Positions 1-6,010 of a stretch of 8,265 nucleotides of DNA are shown here, one piece after another. The position numbers and the translations under genes were made by a program. Every line of letters starts with the position of its first letter. The first letter of the stretch is position 1. The DNA is from Acidobacteriota bacterium. Its GTDB lineage: Bacteria > Acidobacteriota > Terriglobia > UBA7540. The notes beneath the pieces are model-generated. The model worked only from the letters and a program-made list of their open reading frames with translations, ran no database searches and was not told the origin of the DNA. Where the stretch lies: the NCBI GenBank assembly GCA_021828225.1, contig JAKASH010000103.1, positions 1-8,265 on the forward strand, given 5' to 3'.

Positions 1-344
1 CCCAATGTGTCCATGACAGCGGCCATGGCGTCCGCCGCTTCGGGCGCGGTCCTTCCTACCGATAACGGAGTTTTTCCATAGCCTGGGCGCGAGGGTGTGA
101 GGATCGAAAACCCTGCTGCCAACAAGGCTTTATTTCCGCCGGAGGACTCGCAGTCATCCATCGAGCCAATAAGTCTCAGTACTACTGGACCTTTCCCCAG
201 CAGTGTGTATTCAATCGGACCTGCCTTGGTCTGCGCGACACTCCTTGGGTACTTGTCTGCGACTGGGCACGCGGCGCACAAAAGAAGCACAACGAGTATG
301 GCAGCAACAATCCCTATTATTGTTACCAAAGCCTTAGCTTTCAT
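1..344 (-). CDS. Alpha/beta hydrolase, membrane-anchored or secreted, N-terminal part only
   Basis: An open frame starts at an ATG (342-344) and runs off the left edge, giving 114 codons plus two bases. An AGGCGG ribosome site lies 6 bases before the ATG (351-356 on the plus strand). Residues 1-26 are a signal peptide or membrane anchor: Lys at 2 and 4, then a hydrophobic run to residue 22 followed by CAAC, an imperfect lipobox. Residues 42-115 follow the alpha/beta-hydrolase N-terminal pattern: a GPIEYTLLGKGPVVL strand, the oxyanion-loop region, LLAAGFSILTPSRPGYGKTPL, and an Ala-rich helix ending AAVMDTLG that normally precedes the nucleophile elbow. The usual His-Gly after the first core strand is Ile-Gly here (59-60). 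The nucleophile, acid and catalytic His would lie outside the window, so substrate and activity cannot be judged. It is co-directional with hipBA but about 630 bases away, so probably a separate unit. Confidence 0.8.
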   Translation of the reverse strand, partial: MKAKALVTIIGIVAAILVVLLLCAACPVADKYPRSVAQTKAGPIEYTLLGKGPVVLRLIGSMDDCESSGGNKALLAAGFSILTPSRPGYGKTPLSVGRTAPEAADAMAAVMDTL

Positions 345-976
345 TGCCAACCGCCTGGGGTAAGTGTGCCCTGAATTTCTGTATGACTACCGAGTGATGG
401 TATTTTGCGCCGGCGGGGTAGCAATCTGTATGCGCTCGATGTATCCCCGGGTGCATTGCGCTGGAAGCCGCTGCCTTTCTCCTTCCAGAGCACGATCGGG
501 AAGCTCGCATCGCCACAACTCCATCATTTTTTAATTACGCCAAGAACGCCGACAGGGTTCCAACAGAAAGCGAATCTTTTGAATGTGGCGTCCCAATTTC
601 GGAAAGCCTGGATCGATACATCGTGTCGTTCCATCGCAAACATGCACTCCTCGAATTGCTTGACCTGTCTCCATCTGCAGGGTTCAGACTTATGTCTGTT
701 CCGAAAGCCTTTCCCCAGGACGAAGTCGTGAATCGAGACCGATCTTACGAAAGCAAAAATGTCAGCTAGGTCGGGTGCCTTCGCGAGCAATTTTCGAGGC
801 GAAGGCCAAGGGAGCCGATCAGTGTAGCGGGCAGTAGCCGCGCCGCACTCCCACCGGAAATCTCATGCTGGCACGATGGCACAGAGTTTCAGAAGTGTCA
901 GCATATTATGTGATCCTCAATAAAAGGGAGAGACCTATAGGACTAGGAGTATGCGGCGCAACGCCAGCCTATCCGT
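345..976. other. Long spacer without a convincing gene
   Basis: Several overlapping open frames of about 50-110 codons exist on both strands, for example 405-731 plus and 524-790 minus. They overlap each other antisense, lack clear ribosome sites and match no family I recognise. On the minus strand, a 46-codon frame (ATG ATG GAG) follows the stop of the 524-790 frame in another phase, which could be a decayed gene with a frameshift, but nothing in the residues supports that firmly. The one structured element is an inverted repeat at 865-904. No RNA gene or clear terminator was seen. Confidence 0.5.
865..904. repeat. 10-bp inverted repeat (hairpin)
   Basis: Arms ATGCTGGCAC (865-874) and GTGTCAGCAT (895-904) pair over 10 positions with one G-T wobble, leaving a 20-base loop. 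It sits about 70 bases beyond the hipA stop in hipA's direction of transcription. No T-run follows on either strand, so it is not a standard intrinsic terminator. It could be a processing or Rho-associated structure or a protein site; the role is unknown. Confidence 0.45.
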
Positions 977-2218
977 TCACTTTATGGTGGCGGCGACTGC
1001 AAGAATCTGCTTGCCGATGGCTTCGCGTATCGCGCGTGGAAGCAGGTCGGCCTGGTCAAGGTCGTTCCAGGCCGCGACGGTGCGCTCTGCGGTCTCGACA
1101 GTGATACCCCACAGCGGGCTCGCAGGGATTCTTGCCGTGTCGGCAAAACGCCGCATCTGGTCTTTCGTGATTTCGGAAAGGCTGCGGCTGCCTCCAAAGT
1201 TCAGGGCGAGGGTGTCGCCGGGAATGTAAGGGAGCGTGGTGACGAAATCGTAGGCCGGAGAGAGGACGGGGGTTCGCCGGTCGGGGTAGAGCAGCGACCA
1301 GTTTTTGAGATGCATGTCGGCATTGCCGATCAGCACGGAGAAAACCAGACGGCGCACAAACTCGAAGGTCCCTTCTTCGCCGGTTTCCGCCCAGAGGACC
1401 GAAGCGATATTGGCATAGCTGCGATTCCCGTACTTGTCGTCGGGATAGAGCCCGAACACTTGCGCAAAATCCTCCATGTGAACAGGATCACCGCCGGACA
1501 CACGGTCGAACCGCTCGACGGCGAGGGCAGTGCCATCGAGCGCGCGCGCTTCTTGCGGCAATCCCTTGATGTTGGCCACGGTGACGAGGCGATTGACCGG
1601 GACGGGAATGCCCACGCGGCGCGCCAGTTCGAGCATGACGAATTCGTTCTCAGGGACTGCCGTGTAGCGGGGTGAAGGGAGCTTGACGATCCACGAGCCG
1701 CCCATGCCCCCGGCGGGAATGGTCAGGCCGCCGGTGGCCTCCACCACAGCGGAAAACTTCAACTGCACGCCTGCGAGAGAAAACCGCAGTGTCGCCTCAG
1801 CGTGAACGCCTTCACCTTCCCCTTCCTTACCTTTTTGCTCCTCGCGCGCGCTCTCATCACCCTCAAGGGGGGAGATGACGAGTGCGCCGGGAAGGTCGGC
1901 ACCCAGCGCAGCCAGAAGAAAGAATTCGCGCTCAGGCTTTATGCCGGCAAGTTTTGCCAGATAAGTGCGCAAATGTCCCTCAGGAAGAAGGTTCGAGAAG
2001 AAGGGTGGCACACGGCGTGAGACGGGCCGCACGGCCGTGACAAGGCCACCTGTCCCGCTCTTGAAGGACAGGCTCAAGGTGGGCCGCTGCGGGTCGTCGA
2101 TGTAATCCTGCTCGAAGGCAAATATCTGCCGCTCTCCCGCCAGCCGGTTGATGATGCCAATCTGGCGGCCATGCAGACGGACGGCGAGCGCGTTGAGGTT
2201 CTTTGTATCAAAATTCAT
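977..2218 (-). CDS. hipA: HipA-family Ser/Thr protein kinase toxin
   Basis: Complete 413-residue protein, the toxin of a HipBA pair. In Escherichia coli HipA phosphorylates glutamyl-tRNA synthetase and causes growth arrest and persistence; the target here is unknown. Residues 3-118 match the HipA N-terminal domain, with the signature FFSNLLPEG near 73-81 and GADLPGALVI near 106-115. The kinase core follows. RFSLAGVQLK (145-154) is the P-loop-like segment with a Ser at 147 equivalent to the autophosphorylated E. coli Ser150. Lys179 in WIVKLP is the ATP-binding Lys. GNADMHLKN (298-306) holds catalytic Asp301 and Asn306, and PAYDF holds the metal-binding Asp324. All key residues are present, so it should be active. 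An acidic Glu/Gly-rich stretch (119-141) joins the lobes. I chose the ATG at 2216-2218 because AGGAG lies 10 bases upstream; an in-frame GTG at 2281 would add 21 residues without domain support. Confidence 0.95.
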   Translation of the reverse strand: MNFDTKNLNALAVRLHGRQIGIINRLAGERQIFAFEQDYIDDPQRPTLSLSFKSGTGGLVTAVRPVSRRVPPFFSNLLPEGHLRTYLAKLAGIKPEREFFLLAALGADLPGALVISPLEGDESAREEQKGKEGEGEGVHAEATLRFSLAGVQLKFSAVVEATGGLTIPAGGMGGSWIVKLPSPRYTAVPENEFVMLELARRVGIPVPVNRLVTVANIKGLPQEARALDGTALAVERFDRVSGGDPVHMEDFAQVFGLYPDDKYGNRSYANIASVLWAETGEEGTFEFVRRLVFSVLIGNADMHLKNWSLLYPDRRTPVLSPAYDFVTTLPYIPGDTLALNFGGSRSLSEITKDQMRRFADTARIPASPLWGITVETAERTVAAWNDLDQADLLPRAIREAIGKQILAVAATIK

Positions 2219-2588
2219 CTTCGTGCCGCTCCTGCGATTTGGGCTCCTCGTCTTCGACAGCATAGAGGGGGCGTTCCTCACTCTCGCCCTTGTCGGCTTC
2301 CCGGAGGTAATCGCGGATCAGCGACTGGACAACTGGGACGAGCGCGCGCGGGACCATGAGGAGATCGCGGTCGAGGGTGCGGACGATTTCGAGAAGCGTG
2401 TCATAGCGCGGTACGATCCTGCCGGACTCGATGCCGGAAATGTGCGTCTGGGGCAGGCCGAGACGGCGTCCCAGTTCTCGCTGGCTCCAGCCGCGCCTGA
2501 CGCGCGCCTCCTTCAGCTCACGGCGCATGTCCTCTGGGAGACCTTCGAGGCGAAGCGGTTTAATATGCGTATTTATATCATTTTCCAT
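2208..2588 (-). CDS. hipB: HipB-type XRE-family antitoxin and autorepressor
   Basis: Complete 126-residue protein. By family knowledge HipB binds and neutralises HipA and represses its own promoter. Residues 21-81 form a Cro/C1-type helix-turn-helix domain: MRRELKEARVRRGWSQREL, then helix 2 (SQRELGRRLG, 35-44) and the recognition helix (QTHISGIESGR, 47-57), ending in the LEIVRTLDRDLLMVPR segment (66-81). The rest (82-126) ends in a strongly acidic tail (100-126); at 88 residues E. coli HipB is much shorter. The last 11 bases, including the stop, overlap hipA, consistent with translational coupling. There is no Shine-Dalgarno sequence before the ATG. A strong promoter lies so close that the transcript is predicted to begin about 3 bases before the start codon, suggesting leaderless translation. 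A candidate operator repeat lies inside the first codons. Confidence 0.93.
   Translation of the reverse strand: MENDINTHIKPLRLEGLPEDMRRELKEARVRRGWSQRELGRRLGLPQTHISGIESGRIVPRYDTLLEIVRTLDRDLLMVPRALVPVVQSLIRDYLREADKGESEERPLYAVEDEEPKSQERHEDEF
2229..2233 (-). promoter_or_regulatory. Ribosome binding site fixing the hipA start
   Basis: AGGAG read on the minus strand, 10 bases before the ATG at 2216-2218 and inside the end of hipB. It favours that start over the upstream in-frame GTG at 2281 and lets hipA be translated from the hipB message. Confidence 0.7.
2566..2583. repeat. Candidate HipB operator, copy 1 (inside hipB codons)
   Basis: Plus-strand TGCGTATTTATATCATTT. It matches the copy at 2631-2648 at 16 of 18 bases and lies within the first codons of hipB, downstream of the predicted transcription start. 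Binding here would block elongation or initiation. It does not match the E. coli hip operator TATCC-N8-GGATA, so assignment to HipB rests on position and repetition. Confidence 0.45.
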
Positions 2589-2597
2589 ACACTATAT

Positions 2598-2624
2598 ATT
2601 ATAGCATATCCAACTTAATTTCAA
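2598..2624 (-). promoter_or_regulatory. hipBA promoter (TTGAAA / TGC-TATAAT)
   Basis: On the minus strand a perfect TATAAT (plus 2598-2603) is preceded by TGC, an extended -10, with TTGAAA (plus 2619-2624) as the -35 at a 15-base spacing. The short spacing is offset by the extended -10. Normal initiation about 7 bases downstream falls near 2591, only 3 bases before the hipB ATG. The match is strong for a sigma-70-type factor; the exact start point is inferred. Confidence 0.7.
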
Positions 2625-2630
2625 CCAATC

Positions 2631-2648
2631 TGCTTACTTATATCATTT
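2631..2648. repeat. Candidate HipB operator, copy 2 (upstream of -35)
   Basis: Plus-strand TGCTTACTTATATCATTT, 16 of 18 identical to the copy at 2566-2583 in the same orientation and 65 bp away, just upstream of the -35 box. A second pair, GCATATC at 2604-2610 and 2668-2674, has almost the same spacing (64 bp). The pair brackets the promoter, as expected for cooperative autorepression with DNA bending or looping. Confidence 0.45.
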
Positions 2649-2806
2649 CTAAAAATAATATAATCTCGCATATCACTTCCAAAACGAAAAGATTTTACCT
2701 CCTCACAATGGCCCACAAATAGACCAATATGCTGACCATGGGAGAGCGAAACAAGGAAAGTTAAACCAAAATGGCCTTGCGAGGGACTGTTCCCAAGTCA
2801 CTTCGG

Positions 2807-2841
2807 GATACGGCAGGGCGCATGCGCTTCAATACCGTATC
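2807..2841. repeat. Nested palindrome (REP-like)
   Basis: Outer arms GATACGG (2807-2813) and CCGTATC (2835-2841) enclose a perfect 10-bp palindrome GCGCATGCGC (2818-2827). The whole 35-base unit can fold as a two-tier hairpin on either strand. With GGGACTGTTCCC nearby it looks like a dispersed extragenic element rather than a terminator, since no T-run follows. No second copy is in the window. Confidence 0.45.
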
Positions 2842-3031
2842 AGCCTCGACTCTCCCTGAGTCCTATCCTGTGCTCCCTTCAGAATCTGATGGCTGCTCCA
2901 AAAGCACGGGACAGAAGGCTGGGCAGGTCCCGGACTCCAGACCGGATCACATCCTCGGTTTCTTCCAAATTAAGGTCTGCTGCCATAGTGCCCTTTGAAA
3001 CAGTAAGTTCCGAGCCTTGCCGGAGGACATA

Positions 3032-3053
3032 ATTTGTGACGTATTTGTGACGT
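3032..3053. repeat. Perfect tandem repeat, 2 x 11 bp (ATTTGTGACGT)
   Basis: ATTTGTGACGT occurs twice head to tail (3032-3042 and 3043-3053) with no mismatch. The 11-bp period places the two copies on nearly the same DNA face, as in side-by-side regulator sites. It is about 200 bases beyond the GH2 stop and 440 bases upstream of hipB, so it is not near an obvious promoter and may be replication slippage. Confidence 0.55.
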
Positions 3054-3235
3054 CCATCCTTCCAAAGCTGCCAAAATTGCCATCCTTGACGAATTGCTGC
3101 GAATGATTCTAAAGTACTTGTTTGTTTTCAATACCCGGCATGAGAATTCGGCTTACAGGCTTGCTCGCGCCTTTTAACTTGCTTACGACAGCCGACTTCG
3201 ATGATTCGGGATCGCAAAATATGATGACGGTGTTC

Positions 3236-3292
3236 CTGTAGCGGCACTGTCCTCAGCGCTGCGGGGCGCCGGTGAGGACACCGGCGCTACAG
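3236..3292. repeat. 57-bp imperfect inverted repeat overlapping the GH2 stop codon
   Basis: Arms 3236-3255 and 3273-3292 match at 17 of 20 positions (ends CTGTAGCG and CGCTACAG; inner GTCCTCA and TGAGGAC) around a 17-base loop. Within it lies a perfect alternative hairpin: GCGCCGGTG (3266-3274), loop AGGA, CACCGGCGC (3279-3287). The form resembles GC-rich repeats dispersed between genes in Acidobacteriota and Verrucomicrobiota; that comparison is from memory. The GH2 stop (3253-3255) lies in the left arm. No T-run follows in GH2's direction, so it may limit 3' decay rather than terminate. Confidence 0.65.
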
Positions 3293-5697
3293 CCGGGCAA
3301 CACGTCGATTTCGACAGACGCCTTGCCCAGCGAAGCGTGAGTGGCCGTGACCTTAATGCGGCCCGCCTCGCACTTCGTCGCCTTGATCCAGACAGCGCCC
3401 ACGCCGCCGCTCACTGCCCATTGAAAAGGATTATCACCCACAATCACCCCGGGTCCTTCCACTTCAAAAGCCACTTCGCCGCCAACGAACGGGCGGGACG
3501 CCCCATACCGGTCCACGGCTTTGAATTCCAGCCGGATGGCATCAATGCCGTCGCCGGCCAGATCATTACCATCTGCATTCAGCAGGAGATGATCTTTGGT
3601 CGGATCAGAGGAAAAAGAACGTGACAGCACCCGCGAATTGCCGACATAGCCGTCAATGCGAAGTTCAGGCTTTCGAGAGCCGTCCGTGCTGAGGTCGGCG
3701 AAAAACGGCGGATATTGGGTATGCGGAAAATTCGCCCGGTCCGGATGCACGGTCGCATGGTGTTTGCCATTCACGAAAAACTCCAGTCTGTCGCAGTTGG
3801 AAAAGATCGCAGCCTTCTTTCCCGGCCCGGAGGGCATGCGGGGACCGAAATCCCAGTAGAAGTTGGGTTCAATCACAGGCCGAATCTTTGGATCAACCTG
3901 CGCCATGTAGAACGATGCACCCAGCTTCGGAATTCTGAAAATGTCGGCAATGCCCGGGCACTTGACCCCGTCGTAGGAGTTCATCAGGCTGCCGTAATCG
4001 AAGGCGCACCAGGCAACCAACCCGCCCATCCGCTGGTAGGCTGCGGCCCTGTCGTGGGCCTGCGCATGCAGAATGGCCTGCCGCATCTGCAATTCAACAT
4101 CGCCCGCCCGCCGGTATTTCGCGTCAAAACCTCGCCGGGCGGCATAGTTGAACTGCCCAACCGCCTCCGTAACGAAATACGGCACGCCGGGCAATGGCTT
4201 TGCGATGTCCACGCTGCCGTCAGGAGCCGCGTGGTAGTCGTCATAGGCAAACACATCCTGAAGCCAGTCGGCGGTGGAAAGGCGGGTCATGGTACCGGAG
4301 GTGGGCCGCGAACCGTCGAGCGCGTCTGCTGCGGCCTTCGTCTTGCGGTAAAGCTCAGGATCGTTTGCCGATTCGTTGATGCGGACGCCCCAGATGACCA
4401 CGGCGGGATGGTTTCGGTCACGGCGCACCATGTTCTGCACGTCGCGGAGAGCCCGTTCTTTCCACGCTGCGTCGCCGAGATACTGCCAGCCTGGCAGCTC
4501 CTCCCAGATCATAAGGCCCAACTCGTTGCAGGCCTCGACGAAGGCTTCAGACTGGGGATAATGCGAGCAGCGCACGAAGTTGCAATTGAAGGTGTGGCGA
4601 AGCAATTCGGCGTCCCGGCGAAGCACTCGCCGCGGCATGGCGAAACCGACGTACGGATACAATTCATGCCGGTCCAGACCGAAAATCTGAAACTTACGGC
4701 CATTCAGAAAGAAGCCGTCGACTTCAAAGCGTGCATCCCGAAAGCCGATCCGGGTCTGAAATTCGTTCGGACACTGACCGTCGGCCGAAAGGATGACTCT
4801 CACCTTGTACAGGTGCGGGGTGTCGACATCCCAGAGCTTGACATTGCCAAGATTCGAGAAGGTCAGTGCAACATCGGTCTCACCAGTCTTCTCGATGCGC
4901 AGGCTGCGTGATGCGCGGGCGACGACATGTGAGCCCTCCAACAAAACAGCGTCAATTCGGACGGGGCGGGTTGGCAGAACCGCGGCATCGATCGAACAGG
5001 CCACTTCCACACGCCGGTCGGCGTCGAGAACCTTGACAGGCTTGGCAAAGACATCGCTTATGAAAATCCGAGGGACCAAGTGCAATCTCACCGGCCGCGG
5101 GATGCCTCCTGGCTCAAGATAGTCAATCGACCTTGGCCCGCGCGGGGAACCTTCCGGAGGTGTGTTGCTCCAGCGAGAATCGAGAGCGACCGCAAGAACG
5201 TTCTTTTTTGACGCAAGCAAATCTGTGATCTCGTACTGGAACGGCAGGTAGCCGCCGAGATGTTTCGGCAATGCGTGTCCGTTGACCACCAGCGTTGCAC
5301 CCACCATGACTCCATCAAAATGGAGGAAGACGCGCTGATTTTTCAAAGCCTCGGGCAAAGCAAAGTGGCGCCGGTAGATCCAGACAGCTTCCCATTCGGC
5401 CGGGTCCCACTTCTGCCAGGAAAGTCTAGCCACGCAGTGCGGAAGGCTGACACGCTGGAAAGCCGCGTCATCGAACGTGGGTTGCAGGGCTGCGTCGGTC
5501 AGTTTCCCGCCGAAGAGCCAGTCTTCATTCAATGGGATGGTGCGATACGCCGAACCGGACCGGGCGGCTAGCTTGCCGGAAGAGGTCGGCTGCGGCAACA
5601 GAGAGGAACCCGAGACAAGAACTGCGGCCCCGGCAGCGCAGCTTCGAACGAAATCTCGGCGCGACATTTCGAGCGGTTCGTGCAGGTTCTTGTTCAT
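3253..5697 (-). CDS. Tat-exported glycoside hydrolase family 2 protein (beta-galactosidase/beta-glucuronidase-like)
   Basis: 814-residue retaining glycosidase. It opens with a twin-arginine signal, SRRDFVRS (12-19), and a hydrophobic stretch to about 33, so it is exported folded. Order: GH2 jelly-roll sugar-binding domain (about 52-210), Ig-like domain (212-322), TIM barrel (about 325-600), DUF4982-like domain (about 625-695, with LEFFVNGK), then a C-terminal Ig-like domain (about 702-799). The acid/base is Glu442 in NHPAVVIWGVRINES; between Trp436 and Asn-Glu there are four residues, against three in LacZ and GusA. The likely nucleophile is Glu511 in VPYFVTEAVGQF. WCAFDYGS (563-570) and DIFRIPK (585-591) are typical barrel-end motifs. 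I chose the ATG at 5695-5697 because AAAGGA lies 10 bases upstream and the Tat motif then sits near the N-terminus. Residues 802-814 are encoded by an inverted repeat and are not native-looking. The substrate cannot be read from sequence. Confidence 0.9.
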   Translation of the reverse strand: MNKNLHEPLEMSRRDFVRSCAAGAAVLVSGSSLLPQPTSSGKLAARSGSAYRTIPLNEDWLFGGKLTDAALQPTFDDAAFQRVSLPHCVARLSWQKWDPAEWEAVWIYRRHFALPEALKNQRVFLHFDGVMVGATLVVNGHALPKHLGGYLPFQYEITDLLASKKNVLAVALDSRWSNTPPEGSPRGPRSIDYLEPGGIPRPVRLHLVPRIFISDVFAKPVKVLDADRRVEVACSIDAAVLPTRPVRIDAVLLEGSHVVARASRSLRIEKTGETDVALTFSNLGNVKLWDVDTPHLYKVRVILSADGQCPNEFQTRIGFRDARFEVDGFFLNGRKFQIFGLDRHELYPYVGFAMPRRVLRRDAELLRHTFNCNFVRCSHYPQSEAFVEACNELGLMIWEELPGWQYLGDAAWKERALRDVQNMVRRDRNHPAVVIWGVRINESANDPELYRKTKAAADALDGSRPTSGTMTRLSTADWLQDVFAYDDYHAAPDGSVDIAKPLPGVPYFVTEAVGQFNYAARRGFDAKYRRAGDVELQMRQAILHAQAHDRAAAYQRMGGLVAWCAFDYGSLMNSYDGVKCPGIADIFRIPKLGASFYMAQVDPKIRPVIEPNFYWDFGPRMPSGPGKKAAIFSNCDRLEFFVNGKHHATVHPDRANFPHTQYPPFFADLSTDGSRKPELRIDGYVGNSRVLSRSFSSDPTKDHLLLNADGNDLAGDGIDAIRLEFKAVDRYGASRPFVGGEVAFEVEGPGVIVGDNPFQWAVSGGVGAVWIKATKCEAGRIKVTATHASLGKASVEIDVLPGCSAGVLTGAPQR

Positions 5698-5784
5698 TGG
5701 TCTCTGGTCCTTTCGTGACATCCCTCGTCTCGCGTTCATTATTGATCCAAGGTCTTCGGTTTTGACTCTTAGTTTTTCCGCCAA

Positions 5785-5814
5785 ATCCTACGCCACTCGC
5801 CTCCCCCCGGTCAA
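5785..5814 (-). promoter_or_regulatory. Candidate GH2 promoter (TTGACC / TAGGAT)
   Basis: On the minus strand, TTGACC (plus 5809-5814) and TAGGAT (plus 5785-5790) are separated by 18 bases, each close to the sigma-70 consensus. This would give a 5' leader of about 80 bases before the ATG at 5697. Confidence 0.35.
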
Positions 5815-5855
5815 CCCCACTCGAAAGTTGCTTTTTTAAAGTGGCGTGATTGAAT

Positions 5856-5868
5856 AGGAACAATTCCT
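5856..5868. promoter_or_regulatory. Small palindrome, possible operator
   Basis: AGGAA-CAA-TTCCT, perfect 5-bp arms around 3 bases, in the middle of the divergent region. The position suits a shared operator. It is short enough to occur by chance, and the CTTTTT after it could instead read as a weak rightward hairpin-plus-T structure. Confidence 0.3.
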
Positions 5869-6010
5869 CTTTTTCCTTATGAGTGCAAGGTGTAATTGGA
5901 TGCCGATCGGGGCAATGAGTTAGACTCTTTGGGGAAATGATAGGAGGCATTGATAAATAATTCGTGATGCCTGGAATGGGCGAGGGACGAGAAGAAGGAG
6001 TAGAAACTCT

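Larger units (their letters stand above)
2649..3235. other. Spacer between the hipBA promoter and the GH2 gene
   Basis: The first 60 bases are AT-rich hipBA upstream DNA; the rest returns to background composition. Two weak small frames exist. A plus-strand 75-codon frame (2771-2998) has an AAGGAAAG 10 bases before its ATG. A minus-strand 35-codon frame (2879-2986) starts MAADLNLEETEDVIRSGV with AAAGGG nearby and could be the stub of a lost gene. Neither matches a family I know. GGGACTGTTCCC at 2784-2795 resembles motifs often seen near REP-type elements. A nested palindrome and a tandem 11-bp repeat are listed separately. Confidence 0.5.
5698..6010. promoter_or_regulatory. Divergent control region between the GH2 and UxaA/GarD-family genes
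   Basis: Contains no gene; open frames entering it are out-of-frame extensions over GH2. Leftward, a promoter for GH2 is listed separately. Rightward, the best candidate is weak: TTGGGG (5929-5934), a 16-base spacer and TGATAA (5951-5956). A small palindrome sits midway. The shared region means one regulator could control both genes, but no regulator gene is in the window. Confidence 0.5.

Noticed and set aside
97..363. Plus-strand 88-codon frame
   Set aside because: Antisense shadow of the alpha/beta hydrolase N-terminus on the minus strand, which shows a signal sequence, ribosome site and fold motifs.
405..790. Overlapping antisense frames (405-731 plus, 524-790 minus) as small genes
   Set aside because: Mutually antisense, no good start signals, residue make-up rich in Cys, Arg and Ser without domain pattern; mentioned only as possible decayed coding DNA.
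2148..2618. Plus-strand frame antisense to hipB
   Set aside because: The opposite strand clearly encodes the HipB helix-turn-helix; the antisense product has no motif.
2771..2998. Plus-strand 75-codon small gene
   Set aside because: A passable AAGGAAAG precedes the ATG, but the frame runs through the nested palindrome and the product is Ser-rich with no recognisable pattern.
3236..3292. Intrinsic terminator for GH2
   Set aside because: Strong hairpin but no T-run on the minus strand after it, and it starts before the stop codon; kept as a repeat instead.
3715..4911. Plus-strand open frame of about 398 codons
   Set aside because: Lies entirely antisense to the GH2 barrel, whose catalytic motifs are read on the minus strand; no ribosome site or family motif, and such long antisense frames are common in GC-rich DNA.
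5525..5950. Minus-strand 141-codon frame across the GH2 start
   Set aside because: Overlaps the GH2 Tat signal in another frame; basic, Ser/Arg-rich shadow.
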